From assembly GCA_963727415.1 (NCBI GenBank), contig CAVSGF010000003.1:806001-870000 (forward strand): 64,000 nucleotides of DNA. Direction: 5' to 3'. The notes beneath the pieces were generated by a model that did not search any database, was not told where the DNA came from, and saw nothing but the letters and a program-made list of their open reading frames with translations. Each line of letters opens with the position of its first letter. Position 1 is the first letter of the stretch. Position numbers and translations under genes: made by a program. This DNA is from DASQPR01 sp963727415. Lineage in GTDB: Bacteria > Actinomycetota > Actinomycetes > Mycobacteriales > Micromonosporaceae. Positions 27,752 through 35,453 of this stretch are shown piece after piece.

Positions 27752-28021
27752 CTACCGGCGCAGGCCCAGGCGCTCGATGAGCGCGCGGTACCGGGCGATG
27801 TCGGACTTCTGCAGGTAGTTCAGGAGCCGCCGGCGGCGACCGACCAGCAGCAGCAGACCACGACGGCTGTGGTGGTCTTGCTTGTGCACCTTCAGGTGCT
27901 CGGTGAGGTCGGCGATACGCCGGGTGAGGACCGCGACCTGGACCTCGGGCGACCCGGTGTCCCCTTCCTTGGTCGCGTACTCCGTCATGATCTGCGTCTT
28001 GAGTTCAGCGTCGAGCGCCAT
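27752..28021 (-). CDS. rpsO: 30S ribosomal protein S15
   Basis: Complete 89-residue S15, which binds 16S rRNA early in small-subunit assembly. Conserved blocks DTGSPEVQVAVLTRRI, HSRRGLLLLVGRRRRLLNYL and the Arg-rich C-terminus are present. A GGGAG-type site precedes the ATG at 28021. A strong hairpin follows the stop. It lies between ribF and pnp. Confidence 0.97.
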   Translation of the reverse strand: MALDAELKTQIMTEYATKEGDTGSPEVQVAVLTRRIADLTEHLKVHKQDHHSRRGLLLLVGRRRRLLNYLQKSDIARYRALIERLGLRR

Positions 28022-28185
28022 GATCTCCCTAACAATTCAAAGGGTTTTGTCGGTTCCGCACCCGCGGCGTCGGGCAGGCACGCGGAACCCGCCGGTTACC
28101 CGGCGTCACATGCAAGGTTACCAGCCGCAGCCCGCTTTCCCCGAAACGACACCACGATGGCTGGCTTTTGTCCTCTTTATCCGCT

Positions 28186-29112
28186 TTAATGGGACAATTT
28201 GCTCCGGGTCTGGGCGACATCCAGCTCGATCTGCTCGATCAGCCACTCCGGGCCCTCGTATACCCGCTGCTCTCGCAGATGGGCCACGAAGTCGAGAGCG
28301 ACCCGCTCGCCGTACAGATCGCCGTCGAAGTCGAGCACATACGCCTCGACCCGCCGGTCCTTGCCGGCGAACGTGGGGTTGGTGCCGACGCTGACCGCCG
28401 CCCGATGGGTCTTGCCACGATGCTGGAACCACGCGGCGTACACGCCGTCGGCCGGAATCGCGGCGTGCGGTGCGCACAGCAGGTTCGCCGTCGGGAAGCC
28501 CAGCTCATGACCGCGCTGATCGCCGCGGACCACCACGCCCTCCAGGCGATGGGGACGCCCGAGCGCGGCGGCCGCCGCCTCCACGTCACCGGCGTCCACG
28601 CAGCTTCGGATGTACGTGCTGGAAAAGATGGTCGAGCCGTCCACGACCAGGTCGGCCGGCTCGACCTCGAAGCCGAACGTCCGGCCGAGGAGCTTGAGCA
28701 GATCGCAGTCACCGGCGGCACGGTGGCCGAACCGGAAGTTCTCCCCCACCACCACCAGCCGGGCATGCAGATGCTCAACCAGCACGTCGTGCACGAACTC
28801 CTCGGCCGACAGCTGGCTGAACTGCTGGGTGAACGGAACCACGCAGAGCACGTCGACTCCGAGCGACTCGATCAGCTCCGCCTTGCGTACCGGCTCGGTC
28901 AGGATCGCTGGATGGCTGCCCGGCCGGACCACCTCGGATGGGTGCGGATCAAAGGTCACCACCACGCTGGCCGCGCCAAGCTCCTCAGCCCGGCTCGCCA
29001 CGTGCCGGATGATCTGCTGGTGTCCCTTGTGTACGCCGTCGAAGACACCGATCGTCACAACCGACCGGCCCCAACCTCGCGGCGCCGCGTCGTAGCCTCG
29101 CCATCGCTGCAC
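28186..29112 (-). CDS. ribF: Bifunctional riboflavin kinase/FAD synthetase
   Basis: A 308-residue enzyme producing FMN and FAD. The N-terminal nucleotidyltransferase domain has GVFDGVHKGH at about 22-31 and the STYIRSCVDAGDV block; the C-terminal kinase domain has GFPTANL and GTNPTF. All key elements are intact. It sits between truB and rpsO, its standard actinobacterial place. Confidence 0.95.
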   Translation of the reverse strand: MQRWRGYDAAPRGWGRSVVTIGVFDGVHKGHQQIIRHVASRAEELGAASVVVTFDPHPSEVVRPGSHPAILTEPVRKAELIESLGVDVLCVVPFTQQFSQLSAEEFVHDVLVEHLHARLVVVGENFRFGHRAAGDCDLLKLLGRTFGFEVEPADLVVDGSTIFSSTYIRSCVDAGDVEAAAAALGRPHRLEGVVVRGDQRGHELGFPTANLLCAPHAAIPADGVYAAWFQHRGKTHRAAVSVGTNPTFAGKDRRVEAYVLDFDGDLYGERVALDFVAHLREQRVYEGPEWLIEQIELDVAQTRSKLSH

Positions 29113-29205
29113 GCGGCAAGCTTATGCGAACCCTCGTACGCGACCGTACGCAACCGTGCGCGCCCGCTCTCACGCGTTCAGCCGGTGGCCCGTGGGCGAG
29201 CCGGC

Positions 29206-30114
29206 TCAGGCCGGCGCGAACACCACCTCGGCACGCGCCCTGCCATCCCGCTCGGACACCACCGCGATCACGCCCCCGTCCGGCCCGAACACGGCGTATG
29301 GCTCGGTGATCCCGACCGGGACGAGCGGGCCACCATGGGAGAGCACGCGTGCCTCATCGCCGCTCGCGTCCCGGCGGGCGAAGAACCGCCCGGCCGCCTC
29401 GTCCAGCGTCAATGACAGCAGCGGCGACCCGGCCTCGGCCAGCGCCGCGAGGGCGTCCAGGGTCCGGGCATGCTCAAGCGTGAAACTGCCGACCGCGGTT
29501 CGGCGCAAGGCGGTCAGATGCCCGCCGACGCCGAGATGCGCGCCGAGGTCACGGGCGATTGCCCGGATGTACGTGCCGGATGAGCACGCCACCTCCACGT
29601 CTACATCGAGCACCGGCGCTCCGGACCCGGCCGAGACCGCCGGGCGGATCGCCGTCACCGTCAAAGACGACACCGTCACGGTACGGGCCGGCAAGTCCAC
29701 CGACTCCCCGGACCGCACCCTCCGGTACGCTCGCTTGCCGTCGATCTTGATAGCGCTGACCGCCGAGGGCACCTGGGATATGGTGCCGGTCTGCCGTTCC
29801 AGCCCGCCGTGGACGGCCGCTTCGGTGATCTGGTCGACCGCGGAAGTCGCCACCACCTCGCCCTCGGCATCGTCGGTCACCGTGGACTCGCCGAGACGGA
29901 TCGTCGCTGTGTACCGCTTGTCGCTGCCGATCACGTAGGTGAGCAGCCGGGTGGCCTTGCCAACGCCGATCACCAGTACTCCGGTGGCCATCGGGTCGAG
30001 AGTGCCGCCGTGGCCCACCCGGCGGGTGCGCGCCAGCCGCCGGACACGCGACACCACATCGTGGGACGTGATACCGCCAGGTTTGTCCACCACGATCAAG
30101 CCCACAGGTTCCAC
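29206..30114 (-). CDS. truB: tRNA pseudouridine-55 synthase TruB
   Basis: Pseudouridine synthase of about 302 residues modifying U55 in the T-loop of tRNAs. The catalytic Asp is in GHGGTLDPMATG, about residue 40. An actinobacterial C-terminal domain follows. The GTG at 30114 begins the conserved IVVDKPGGITSHDVV; the frame stays open further upstream but only through a repeat-rich spacer, so the longer start is rejected. Ninety-three base pairs separate it from ribF. Confidence 0.93.
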   Translation of the reverse strand: MEPVGLIVVDKPGGITSHDVVSRVRRLARTRRVGHGGTLDPMATGVLVIGVGKATRLLTYVIGSDKRYTATIRLGESTVTDDAEGEVVATSAVDQITEAAVHGGLERQTGTISQVPSAVSAIKIDGKRAYRRVRSGESVDLPARTVTVSSLTVTAIRPAVSAGSGAPVLDVDVEVACSSGTYIRAIARDLGAHLGVGGHLTALRRTAVGSFTLEHARTLDALAALAEAGSPLLSLTLDEAAGRFFARRDASGDEARVLSHGGPLVPVGITEPYAVFGPDGGVIAVVSERDGRARAEVVFAPA

Positions 30115-30128
30115 AGTGATGCAGCCTA

Positions 30129-30186
30129 GCCAGCGCGGAGCCGGGCACGGCCACAAGGCCAGCGCGGAGCCTGGCACGGCCACAAG
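30129..30186. repeat. Two-copy 29-bp tandem repeat
   Basis: Two adjacent 29-bp copies differing at one base fill most of the gap between truB and the MATE gene. They begin GCCAGCGCGGAGCC and end GGCACGGCCACAAG. Confidence 0.92.
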
Positions 30187-30188
30187 GC

Positions 30189-31637
30189 CTAGGCCCGGAC
30201 CGCTCCGGCCACCGCCCACTCGCCGCCGCGCAGTCGCGCCCAGGTCCCGGCGAGGCGGATCACGATGAACGCGGTCAGGCCGATCCAGATTCCCCGCAGC
30301 CCCCAGTCGAAGACCAGGGACAGCCAGATCACCGGAACGAACCCGGCGAACGCCAGCAGCGTCAGGTTTCGCATGAACCGCAGGTCACCGGCGCCGATGA
30401 GGATCCCGTCGAGCGCGAAGACCACGCCGCCAAGCGGCTGCATCAACACGAACCACGGCCACGCGATCGCGGCCTGCGCCCATACCCGCGGATCGGTGCT
30501 GAACCAACGCGGGATGACGTGCCAGCCGCTCAGGATGACCACGCCAAGCCCCAGCCCGCAGAACAGCCCGAGCCGGACGATGCGCGCCGCCAGCGCCTGG
30601 GCCGGGCCGACCTCACCGGCTCCGAGCGCGGCCCCGACGAGCGACTGCGCCGCGATCGCCAGGGCGTCGAGTAGCAGCGCGCAGAACAGCCACAGTTGCA
30701 GCGCGATCTGGTGAGCTCCGAGCACGGCCGGGCCGAACCGGGACGCGACCGCCGCCGCGGACAGGAACGCCACCTGGAATGCCGAGCCCCGGATCAGCAG
30801 GTCGCGGCCGCCGGTGAGCTGGCCGCGCAGCTTCGCCGCGACCGGCCGCAATCCGACCCGCTCCCGCAGCAGCGCGACCAGGAACAGGCTTCCCACCAGG
30901 CTCTGCGCGGTGGCGTTGGCGATTGCCGACCCGGGCAGCCCGAGGCCGGCGCCGTAGACCAGGGCCGGGCACAGCGCGGCGGAGAGCGCGTTCGCCCCGA
31001 CCACGAAGTACATCGGCCGGCGGGTGTCCTGGACACCACGCATCCAGCCGTTGCCGGCGGTAGCCAGGAGCAGGCCGGGAGCGCCAAGCGCCGCGATGCG
31101 CAGCCATACCGACGCGTCGTGCGCGACCGCTCCGGACGACCCGGCCAGGGTACGCGCGACCGGACCGGCCACCACTTGGGCAGTGACCGCGATCGCCAGC
31201 CCGGCGGTGAGCGCGATCCACGAGGCCTGCACGCCCTCGCCTACCGCCCCGGCTCGATCGCCCGCTCCATACCGGCGGGCGGCGCGGCCGGTCGTCCCGT
31301 ACGCGAGCACATTGCCAAGCCAGGCCGCGAACGTCATCACCGAGCCACCGATGGCGAGGCTGGCCAGGGCGTTTCCACGCAGGTGCCCGACCACCGCCGT
31401 GTCGATCAGCACGTACAGCGGCTCGGCCGCCAGTACGGCGAGCGCCGGCAGCGCGAGCGCCAGCACTCGGCGCAGGTCGGAACGGCGATCAGCCAGTGCT
31501 TCCATGCCGGCCGGAGCAATGGTGCCGCCACCGGCGGGAGCCTCGTTGCCGCCACCGGTGTGCACCTCGTCGACGACGGCCGCGCCGCGGTCGCCGGCGG
31601 CATCGGGGGACGTTCCGTCAGAGGTGGTTTCGGTCAC
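30189..31637 (-). CDS. MATE family efflux transporter (DinF-like)
   Basis: Twelve-helix multidrug/toxin extrusion transporter of 482 residues, inner membrane, cation-coupled export. After a 50-residue hydrophilic N-terminus come hydrophobic segments characteristic of MATE, with conserved EPLYVLIDTAVVGHLG-like sequence near residue 70. DinF-like MATE genes often lie near rbfA-truB in actinobacteria, as here. Substrate unknown. Confidence 0.9.
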   Translation of the reverse strand: MTETTSDGTSPDAAGDRGAAVVDEVHTGGGNEAPAGGGTIAPAGMEALADRRSDLRRVLALALPALAVLAAEPLYVLIDTAVVGHLRGNALASLAIGGSVMTFAAWLGNVLAYGTTGRAARRYGAGDRAGAVGEGVQASWIALTAGLAIAVTAQVVAGPVARTLAGSSGAVAHDASVWLRIAALGAPGLLLATAGNGWMRGVQDTRRPMYFVVGANALSAALCPALVYGAGLGLPGSAIANATAQSLVGSLFLVALLRERVGLRPVAAKLRGQLTGGRDLLIRGSAFQVAFLSAAAVASRFGPAVLGAHQIALQLWLFCALLLDALAIAAQSLVGAALGAGEVGPAQALAARIVRLGLFCGLGLGVVILSGWHVIPRWFSTDPRVWAQAAIAWPWFVLMQPLGGVVFALDGILIGAGDLRFMRNLTLLAFAGFVPVIWLSLVFDWGLRGIWIGLTAFIVIRLAGTWARLRGGEWAVAGAVRA

Positions 31638-31861
31638 GCAGCGATGGTGCCACGACGGCCGAGGGCTCCGGCTTTCCGGCGGGAGCGGCGAGCGTCACAT
31701 CGGCGCCGGCCATCCTACGGTGGGCCGCGACGACCCACCGTGGGCCACGACGACGACGGCCTCCCGGCGAGCTTGCGGCGCGGCCGCCAGATCCAGAATC
31801 GCCGGGTGCGATCGTGCTGCGCCGGCGCGGGCGTACGGACAGGCCGACGGCGGGCAAACGT

Positions 31862-31898
31862 CAGGCTGGGAGCCGTCCGCGTACCGGCTCCCAGCCTG
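31862..31898 (-). terminator. Terminator of the 35-residue gene
   Basis: Perfect 14-bp stem, CAGGCTGGGAGCCG and CGGCTCCCAGCCTG, nine-base loop, 27 bp after the stop codon of the small gene. It sits in the 288-bp gap upstream of the MATE gene. Confidence 0.8.
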
Positions 31899-31925
31899 CC
31901 GAGCTTGGTGCGATCGAGGGGATCG

Positions 31926-32033
31926 CTACTGGTGGCGGTCCATCGACATCTGCAGCGCGCGGCGGGCCTCGTCCTTGGCGGACGGCTGCGGCGCCGGCCT
32001 CGGGGCAGGCTTCGGCTTGGTGGACGTGGGCAT
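31926..32033 (-). CDS. Small Pro/Lys-rich protein (35 aa)
   Basis: Not recognised. A 35-codon frame starting MPTSTKPKPAPRPAPQ and ending ARRALQMSMDRHQ: a basic proline-rich first half and a short amphipathic helix. The ATG has GGGAG five bases upstream, and a perfect 14-bp terminator follows, so it forms a complete monocistronic unit. This is the reason for accepting it despite its size. No signal peptide. Function cannot be inferred; length and composition recall small ribosome- or nucleic-acid-associated proteins only in a general way. Confidence 0.6.
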   Translation of the reverse strand: MPTSTKPKPAPRPAPQPSAKDEARRALQMSMDRHQ

Positions 32034-32343
32034 GGCATCTCCCTGGTGTCTTCGAAAGGTTTCCTCGATGCATCACGTGGACGCATTGCTCGCGAGGTCC
32101 CGTCGCGACGCGCCAGCCCGGGATCGCCGGTGATCGGTGGTCGTGCAGGTGAATCTCATACAACGTGCCCGGTAGGGGCACTCACCTAAGTTAGCGTTCA
32201 GTCCACCTGCTGGCGCCACCATTCCCGCCATGTGGAATGCCAATCGGTGACTCAAGATCCGGAGCTTCCATCATATGGAAACGAGGCGATCCGGAGGCGC
32301 GACTGGAAATTCGGGGCGCCCGGCCGGGATCGCGCTTGCGAGC
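32034..32343. other. Intergenic region with inverted repeats
   Basis: About 310 bp upstream of the small gene, holding its promoter. Two related inverted repeats are seen: ATTCC-8-GGAAT at 32221-32238 and TTCCAT-3-ATGGAA at 32266-32280, which could be protein sites. No gene seen. Confidence 0.35.
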
Positions 32344-32379
32344 CCGGCCTCAGCGAGCAAATCCGGCCTCAGCGAGCAA
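32344..32379. repeat. Two-copy 19-bp repeat over a stop codon
   Basis: CCGGCCTCAGCGAGCAA occurs at 32344-32360 and 32363-32379 (19-bp period). The second copy contains the stop codon of the DUF6186-like gene, so the first is a duplicated gene end. Confidence 0.85.
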
Positions 32380-32587
32380 GGAAGTGCCAGCCGAGCCACC
32401 ACCAGAATCCGTAGACGGCGATCCGGCCGATCGGCATCCGCCCGGCGCGGTAGCCGCATGACGAAGCCGAAGATCGCAGCCAGCGACGGAACTTCGATCC
32501 AGGCCGCCGCGAGACCATCTCCACGCCCGCGGCGGCGAGCATCGCGGCGACAAAGCCCGCGATCGCGATCACCCGAGAGAAAATCAT
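32369..32587 (-). CDS. DUF6186-like small membrane protein
   Basis: A 72-residue protein: one N-terminal membrane helix (about 5-22), a basic middle with VEMVSRRPGSK, and a C-terminal Trp-rich segment YGFWWWLGWHFLAR. This layout matches the small actinobacterial family I know as DUF6186; function unknown. Its ATG overlaps the upstream membrane gene by four bases (32584-32587), so the pair is translationally coupled. Confidence 0.7.
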   Translation of the reverse strand: MIFSRVIAIAGFVAAMLAAAGVEMVSRRPGSKFRRWLRSSASSCGYRAGRMPIGRIAVYGFWWWLGWHFLAR

Positions 32588-33014
32588 CTCCGGACCAGAC
32601 CCCAGAAGGCTCCCAGCCAGGCGAAGTACGCCAACGACCGGATCGAGTAGTGATCCAGCGCCGGATCGGCGAGCACCGACAGGGTCGGATGGGCGTAGGT
32701 CGAGCCGAGCAGGAAATTGGTCAGCTCAACCACCACCAGGTTGCGGCCGGGACGATCCACCATGCCGTGGCACCGGTCAACCGCGCCGGAGACGCGCGTT
32801 TGGGCAGGCGGCCGGAGAGTCCGAACCACATCATCGCCCCACCGAGGATCAGGACGTAGACAGTCGCCACCAACGAAAACGAGCCGAACAACCCGCCGAC
32901 CAGTGCCGCCATCGCGAACAGCGGCACCGTTACCAGCGGCCGATCCCATGCCGGTACGGACCCGGCACCCGGCTCACCCGGCCGCGGTACGGCGAATCCG
33001 GGCCGATCGTTCAT
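32584..33014 (-). CDS. Membrane protein of unknown function (one frameshift)
   Basis: A predicted four-helix membrane protein of about 143 residues, split by one missing base near 32735-32750. The first frame reads from MNDRPGFAVPRP to WWIVPAATW; the second continues VVVELTNFLLGSTYAHPT to FWGLVRR and ends in a four-base overlap with the DUF6186-like gene. Helices and spacing are coherent across the join, so the indel is probably an error. A second ATG at 33023 is an alternative start. Family not recognised. Confidence 0.65.
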
Positions 33015-33148
33015 AGTGACCATTGTCGCCGACCGGATCGCACCGCGGATAGACCCGCGCGTAGCGGGTGCCCGAGCACTCGGTCGAAGGCGATCATTGC
33101 CGTGACTCAGATCGCCCCGGCCTGCCGATCGGCGAGCCGCCGGCCGGC

Positions 33149-33610
33149 TCACTCCTCGTCTTCGACGTCGTCTTCTTCGGCTTCCGCGGTGTCCACCTTG
33201 TACGGCTGCGAATCGCCCGCGTAGGTGGCCCGCGCCGCCTGCCGCTGCGCCTCCGCGTCCGCGTGCTGCGCCTGCGCCAGCAGGTCATCGATCTGCTTGG
33301 CGTGGTCTTGGACGTCGTCAAGGGTGAACGCGATCGACGGCGAGTGCCGCAGACCGAGCGCCTTGCCAACCGTGCTGCGTACCAGGCCCTTGGCGCTGTT
33401 CAGGGCGGCCGCCGTGTCCGCCTTCGCGGTCGCGTCACCGAAGACGGTGTAGAACACGGTGGCTTCCCGCAGGTCACCGGTGATCCGGGCATCGGTCACG
33501 GTGATCATTCCGAGGCGTGGATCTTTCACCTGGGTCTTCAGCGTCGACGCCACCAGTTCCCTGATGCGCTCCGCGTGCCGGCGTACCCGAGCTGGATCCG
33601 TCATATCCAC
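33149..33610 (-). CDS. rbfA: Ribosome-binding factor A
   Basis: A 153-residue 30S maturation factor with the KH-like fold. Conserved blocks: RIRELVASTLKTQVKDPRLG at 16-35, VTDARITGDLREATVFYTVFG, and RHSPSIAFTLDD. The C-terminus is an acidic tail (EAEEDDVEDEE). It belongs to the infB-rbfA-truB group, although here DUF503 and a methylase gene lie between infB and rbfA. Confidence 0.95.
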   Translation of the reverse strand: MDMTDPARVRRHAERIRELVASTLKTQVKDPRLGMITVTDARITGDLREATVFYTVFGDATAKADTAAALNSAKGLVRSTVGKALGLRHSPSIAFTLDDVQDHAKQIDDLLAQAQHADAEAQRQAARATYAGDSQPYKVDTAEAEEDDVEDEE

Positions 33611-33872
33611 ACCTCCGCGTCAGGCGAAGAGCCTGTTCCAGAGTCCCGCGGCGGCCGGGCCGTGGCGGGCTCGGGATGGTCGCCGGCCGCGTCGCTGGCG
33701 ATGGCGCAACCACACTGGTCCGCACCCGCACCAGTACACAGCCGCACCTCGGCCTCGCCAGCAACCATCGCTAGCAACCACCCTGACTCCCGCCTAGCCT
33801 CGATCGAGGGCTCAGGAACAGGCTCGAAGTTGTCCGGGTCCTGATTTTACCCGGCCCCCGCACGACTGATCT

Positions 33873-34166
33873 CTAGTCCTCGTCCCCGATCAGATGGTGC
33901 CGAACGGAGATGATCTCCACCTCCGGCCGGCCGGCGACCAGGTGCTCGCACGAGTCCATCAGAGCCCGGACGTGAGCAGCGGTGGAACCGATCGCCGCTA
34001 CCCCGATCTCGGTCCGTCCATGCAGGTCCAGAGCGCCGACTTCGGCGGCGGCCACCTCGAAGCGGCGCAGGGCCGCCACGATCGGCCGGACGTACGACCG
34101 CTTCGCCTTCAGCGACCTCGAATCCGATGGCAGCAGCAGGTCGAACACGGCTGTGGCGGTATACAC
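33873..34166 (-). CDS. DUF503 domain protein
   Basis: A 97-residue YlxP-like protein of unknown function, typical in the infB-rbfA interval of actinobacteria and firmicutes. Family features: N-terminal ATAVFDLLLPSDSRSLKAKR and the C-terminal VEIISVRHHL strand. Complete. The 262-bp region to rbfA holds no gene. Confidence 0.9.
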   Translation of the reverse strand: MYTATAVFDLLLPSDSRSLKAKRSYVRPIVAALRRFEVAAAEVGALDLHGRTEIGVAAIGSTAAHVRALMDSCEHLVAGRPEVEIISVRHHLIGDED

Positions 34167-34269
34167 AGCCCGTCAGCCTACCGATCAGATGATCAAGACG
34201 CGATCGGATATCGCCGACTCGATCCGGCGGCAACCGGTTGGCGGGGGTGCACAGCGGACCCGCCCCGAA

Positions 34270-35268
34270 TCAGAACTTGCGCGCGACCACGATGTCCCGG
34301 TCGATCGCCTGGTCAACCCGGTGCGCGAAGCCACCGTACGGGTGGATCTGAAACCCGTGCTCGACGAGCACGGATTCGGCCGCCGACCGAGACGCGACCT
34401 GGGTGTTCCAGGACATTCCCAGAGCGCCTCCGGGCGGCAGCAGCCGCGACCAGACCGGGATAGCGGCTTCGAGCAGCGCCAGCGGCCGCCGTGACAGGCC
34501 GGCGTTCGCGGTACGGCTGCCATGCGCGACCCCGTACGGCAGGTCTGTCACGATGACGTCGGCCACCCCACCCTTGAGGAACTCCCGGGCGTCGGTGGTC
34601 TCGGCGTTGAAGACGGTCAGCGCCTGGCGGCCGGCGATCGTCATCGACAGGCGGCGACCCAGATTGCGCTTGTCCTTGCGGACCGGGGTGACCTCGGCGT
34701 GGTGTTTGAGCCGCTTGCGCTTGCAGTACGTGCGGATGAAGGCCGAGTAGAGATCGAAATCCTTGCCGTCGGTATCGATGCCGATCGCGTCGTACCCGTA
34801 CATCAAGGCCTGGTTGAGGGTTGTCCCCCGGCCGCACAACGGGTCACACACCACCAGCCGGCGATCGAGCATCGCGTCCGCTCGTGACGACGCCAGCAGG
34901 GTCAGGTTCAGCAGCAGCTTGGTGAACTGCTCGTTGGTCTTGCCGGAGTACTTCTGAATCGTCAGCAGGTCGTCGTCGAACGCGGCCAGAGGCGACATGG
35001 CCACCGGCCGAAGCAACTCGCCAACGCGCTCGAACAGGGCGTACGCCGATGACATGTTCGACAGATACCGGATGTCCCGGTCGCTCAGCTCACCATCGGA
35101 ACTGAAGACGACGTAGGAGATGCCGCCGAGCCGGGCAGTGGCCACCTCGCCCAGCGGGATGCTCAGCACCGGCTCGAATGCGCGCAGCTCTGCGGCGGTG
35201 ATGGCGATCGAGGCATCGGCGTAGACCCGGTTCGCCGACGGCGCGACGAGGATGGCGTAGTGGACCAT
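34270..35268 (-). CDS. TRM11-like RNA/DNA methylase
   Basis: A 332-residue SAM-dependent methylase. The C-terminal Rossmann domain has the SAM site CDPLCGRGTTLNQAL at about 160 and the catalytic DLPYGV motif (D-P-P-Y class, here Leu in place of the first Pro). Such proteins, related to TRM11, modify guanosine in tRNA; DNA methylation is possible. The N-terminal domain (AILVAPSANRVYADAS) is unassigned. The ATG at 35268 is chosen; an ATG three codons upstream is equally possible. It lies just downstream of the infB terminator. Confidence 0.8.
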   Translation of the reverse strand: MVHYAILVAPSANRVYADASIAITAAELRAFEPVLSIPLGEVATARLGGISYVVFSSDGELSDRDIRYLSNMSSAYALFERVGELLRPVAMSPLAAFDDDLLTIQKYSGKTNEQFTKLLLNLTLLASSRADAMLDRRLVVCDPLCGRGTTLNQALMYGYDAIGIDTDGKDFDLYSAFIRTYCKRKRLKHHAEVTPVRKDKRNLGRRLSMTIAGRQALTVFNAETTDAREFLKGGVADVIVTDLPYGVAHGSRTANAGLSRRPLALLEAAIPVWSRLLPPGGALGMSWNTQVASRSAAESVLVEHGFQIHPYGGFAHRVDQAIDRDIVVARKF

Positions 35269-35340
35269 GGCGCCCATCTTCGCAGCCGCCGGCGGACGCC
35301 GGGCGGCGGCCGGGTGACCGCGTGATCCGGCGACGCAAAC

Positions 35341-35380
35341 GCTTGACGGCCCCGGCGCGCTCGCGCCGGGGCCGTCAAGC
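35341..35380 (-). terminator. Terminator of the infB operon
   Basis: A 19-bp perfect stem with a two-base loop, one arm GCTTGACGGCCCCGGCGCG, extended by an imperfect outer stem. It follows the infB stop by about 73 bp and separates it from the methylase gene. Confidence 0.88.
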
Positions 35381-35453
35381 TTTGTCGCAACCCAGAGCTT
35401 GTCGCGACCCAACGTTGGTACCGACCAAAGGGTGGTACCAACCGATCGGGTGC

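Noticed and set aside
30115..30219. Upstream start for truB
   Set aside because: The extension would be translated from the 29-bp repeat spacer and is not part of the TruB fold.
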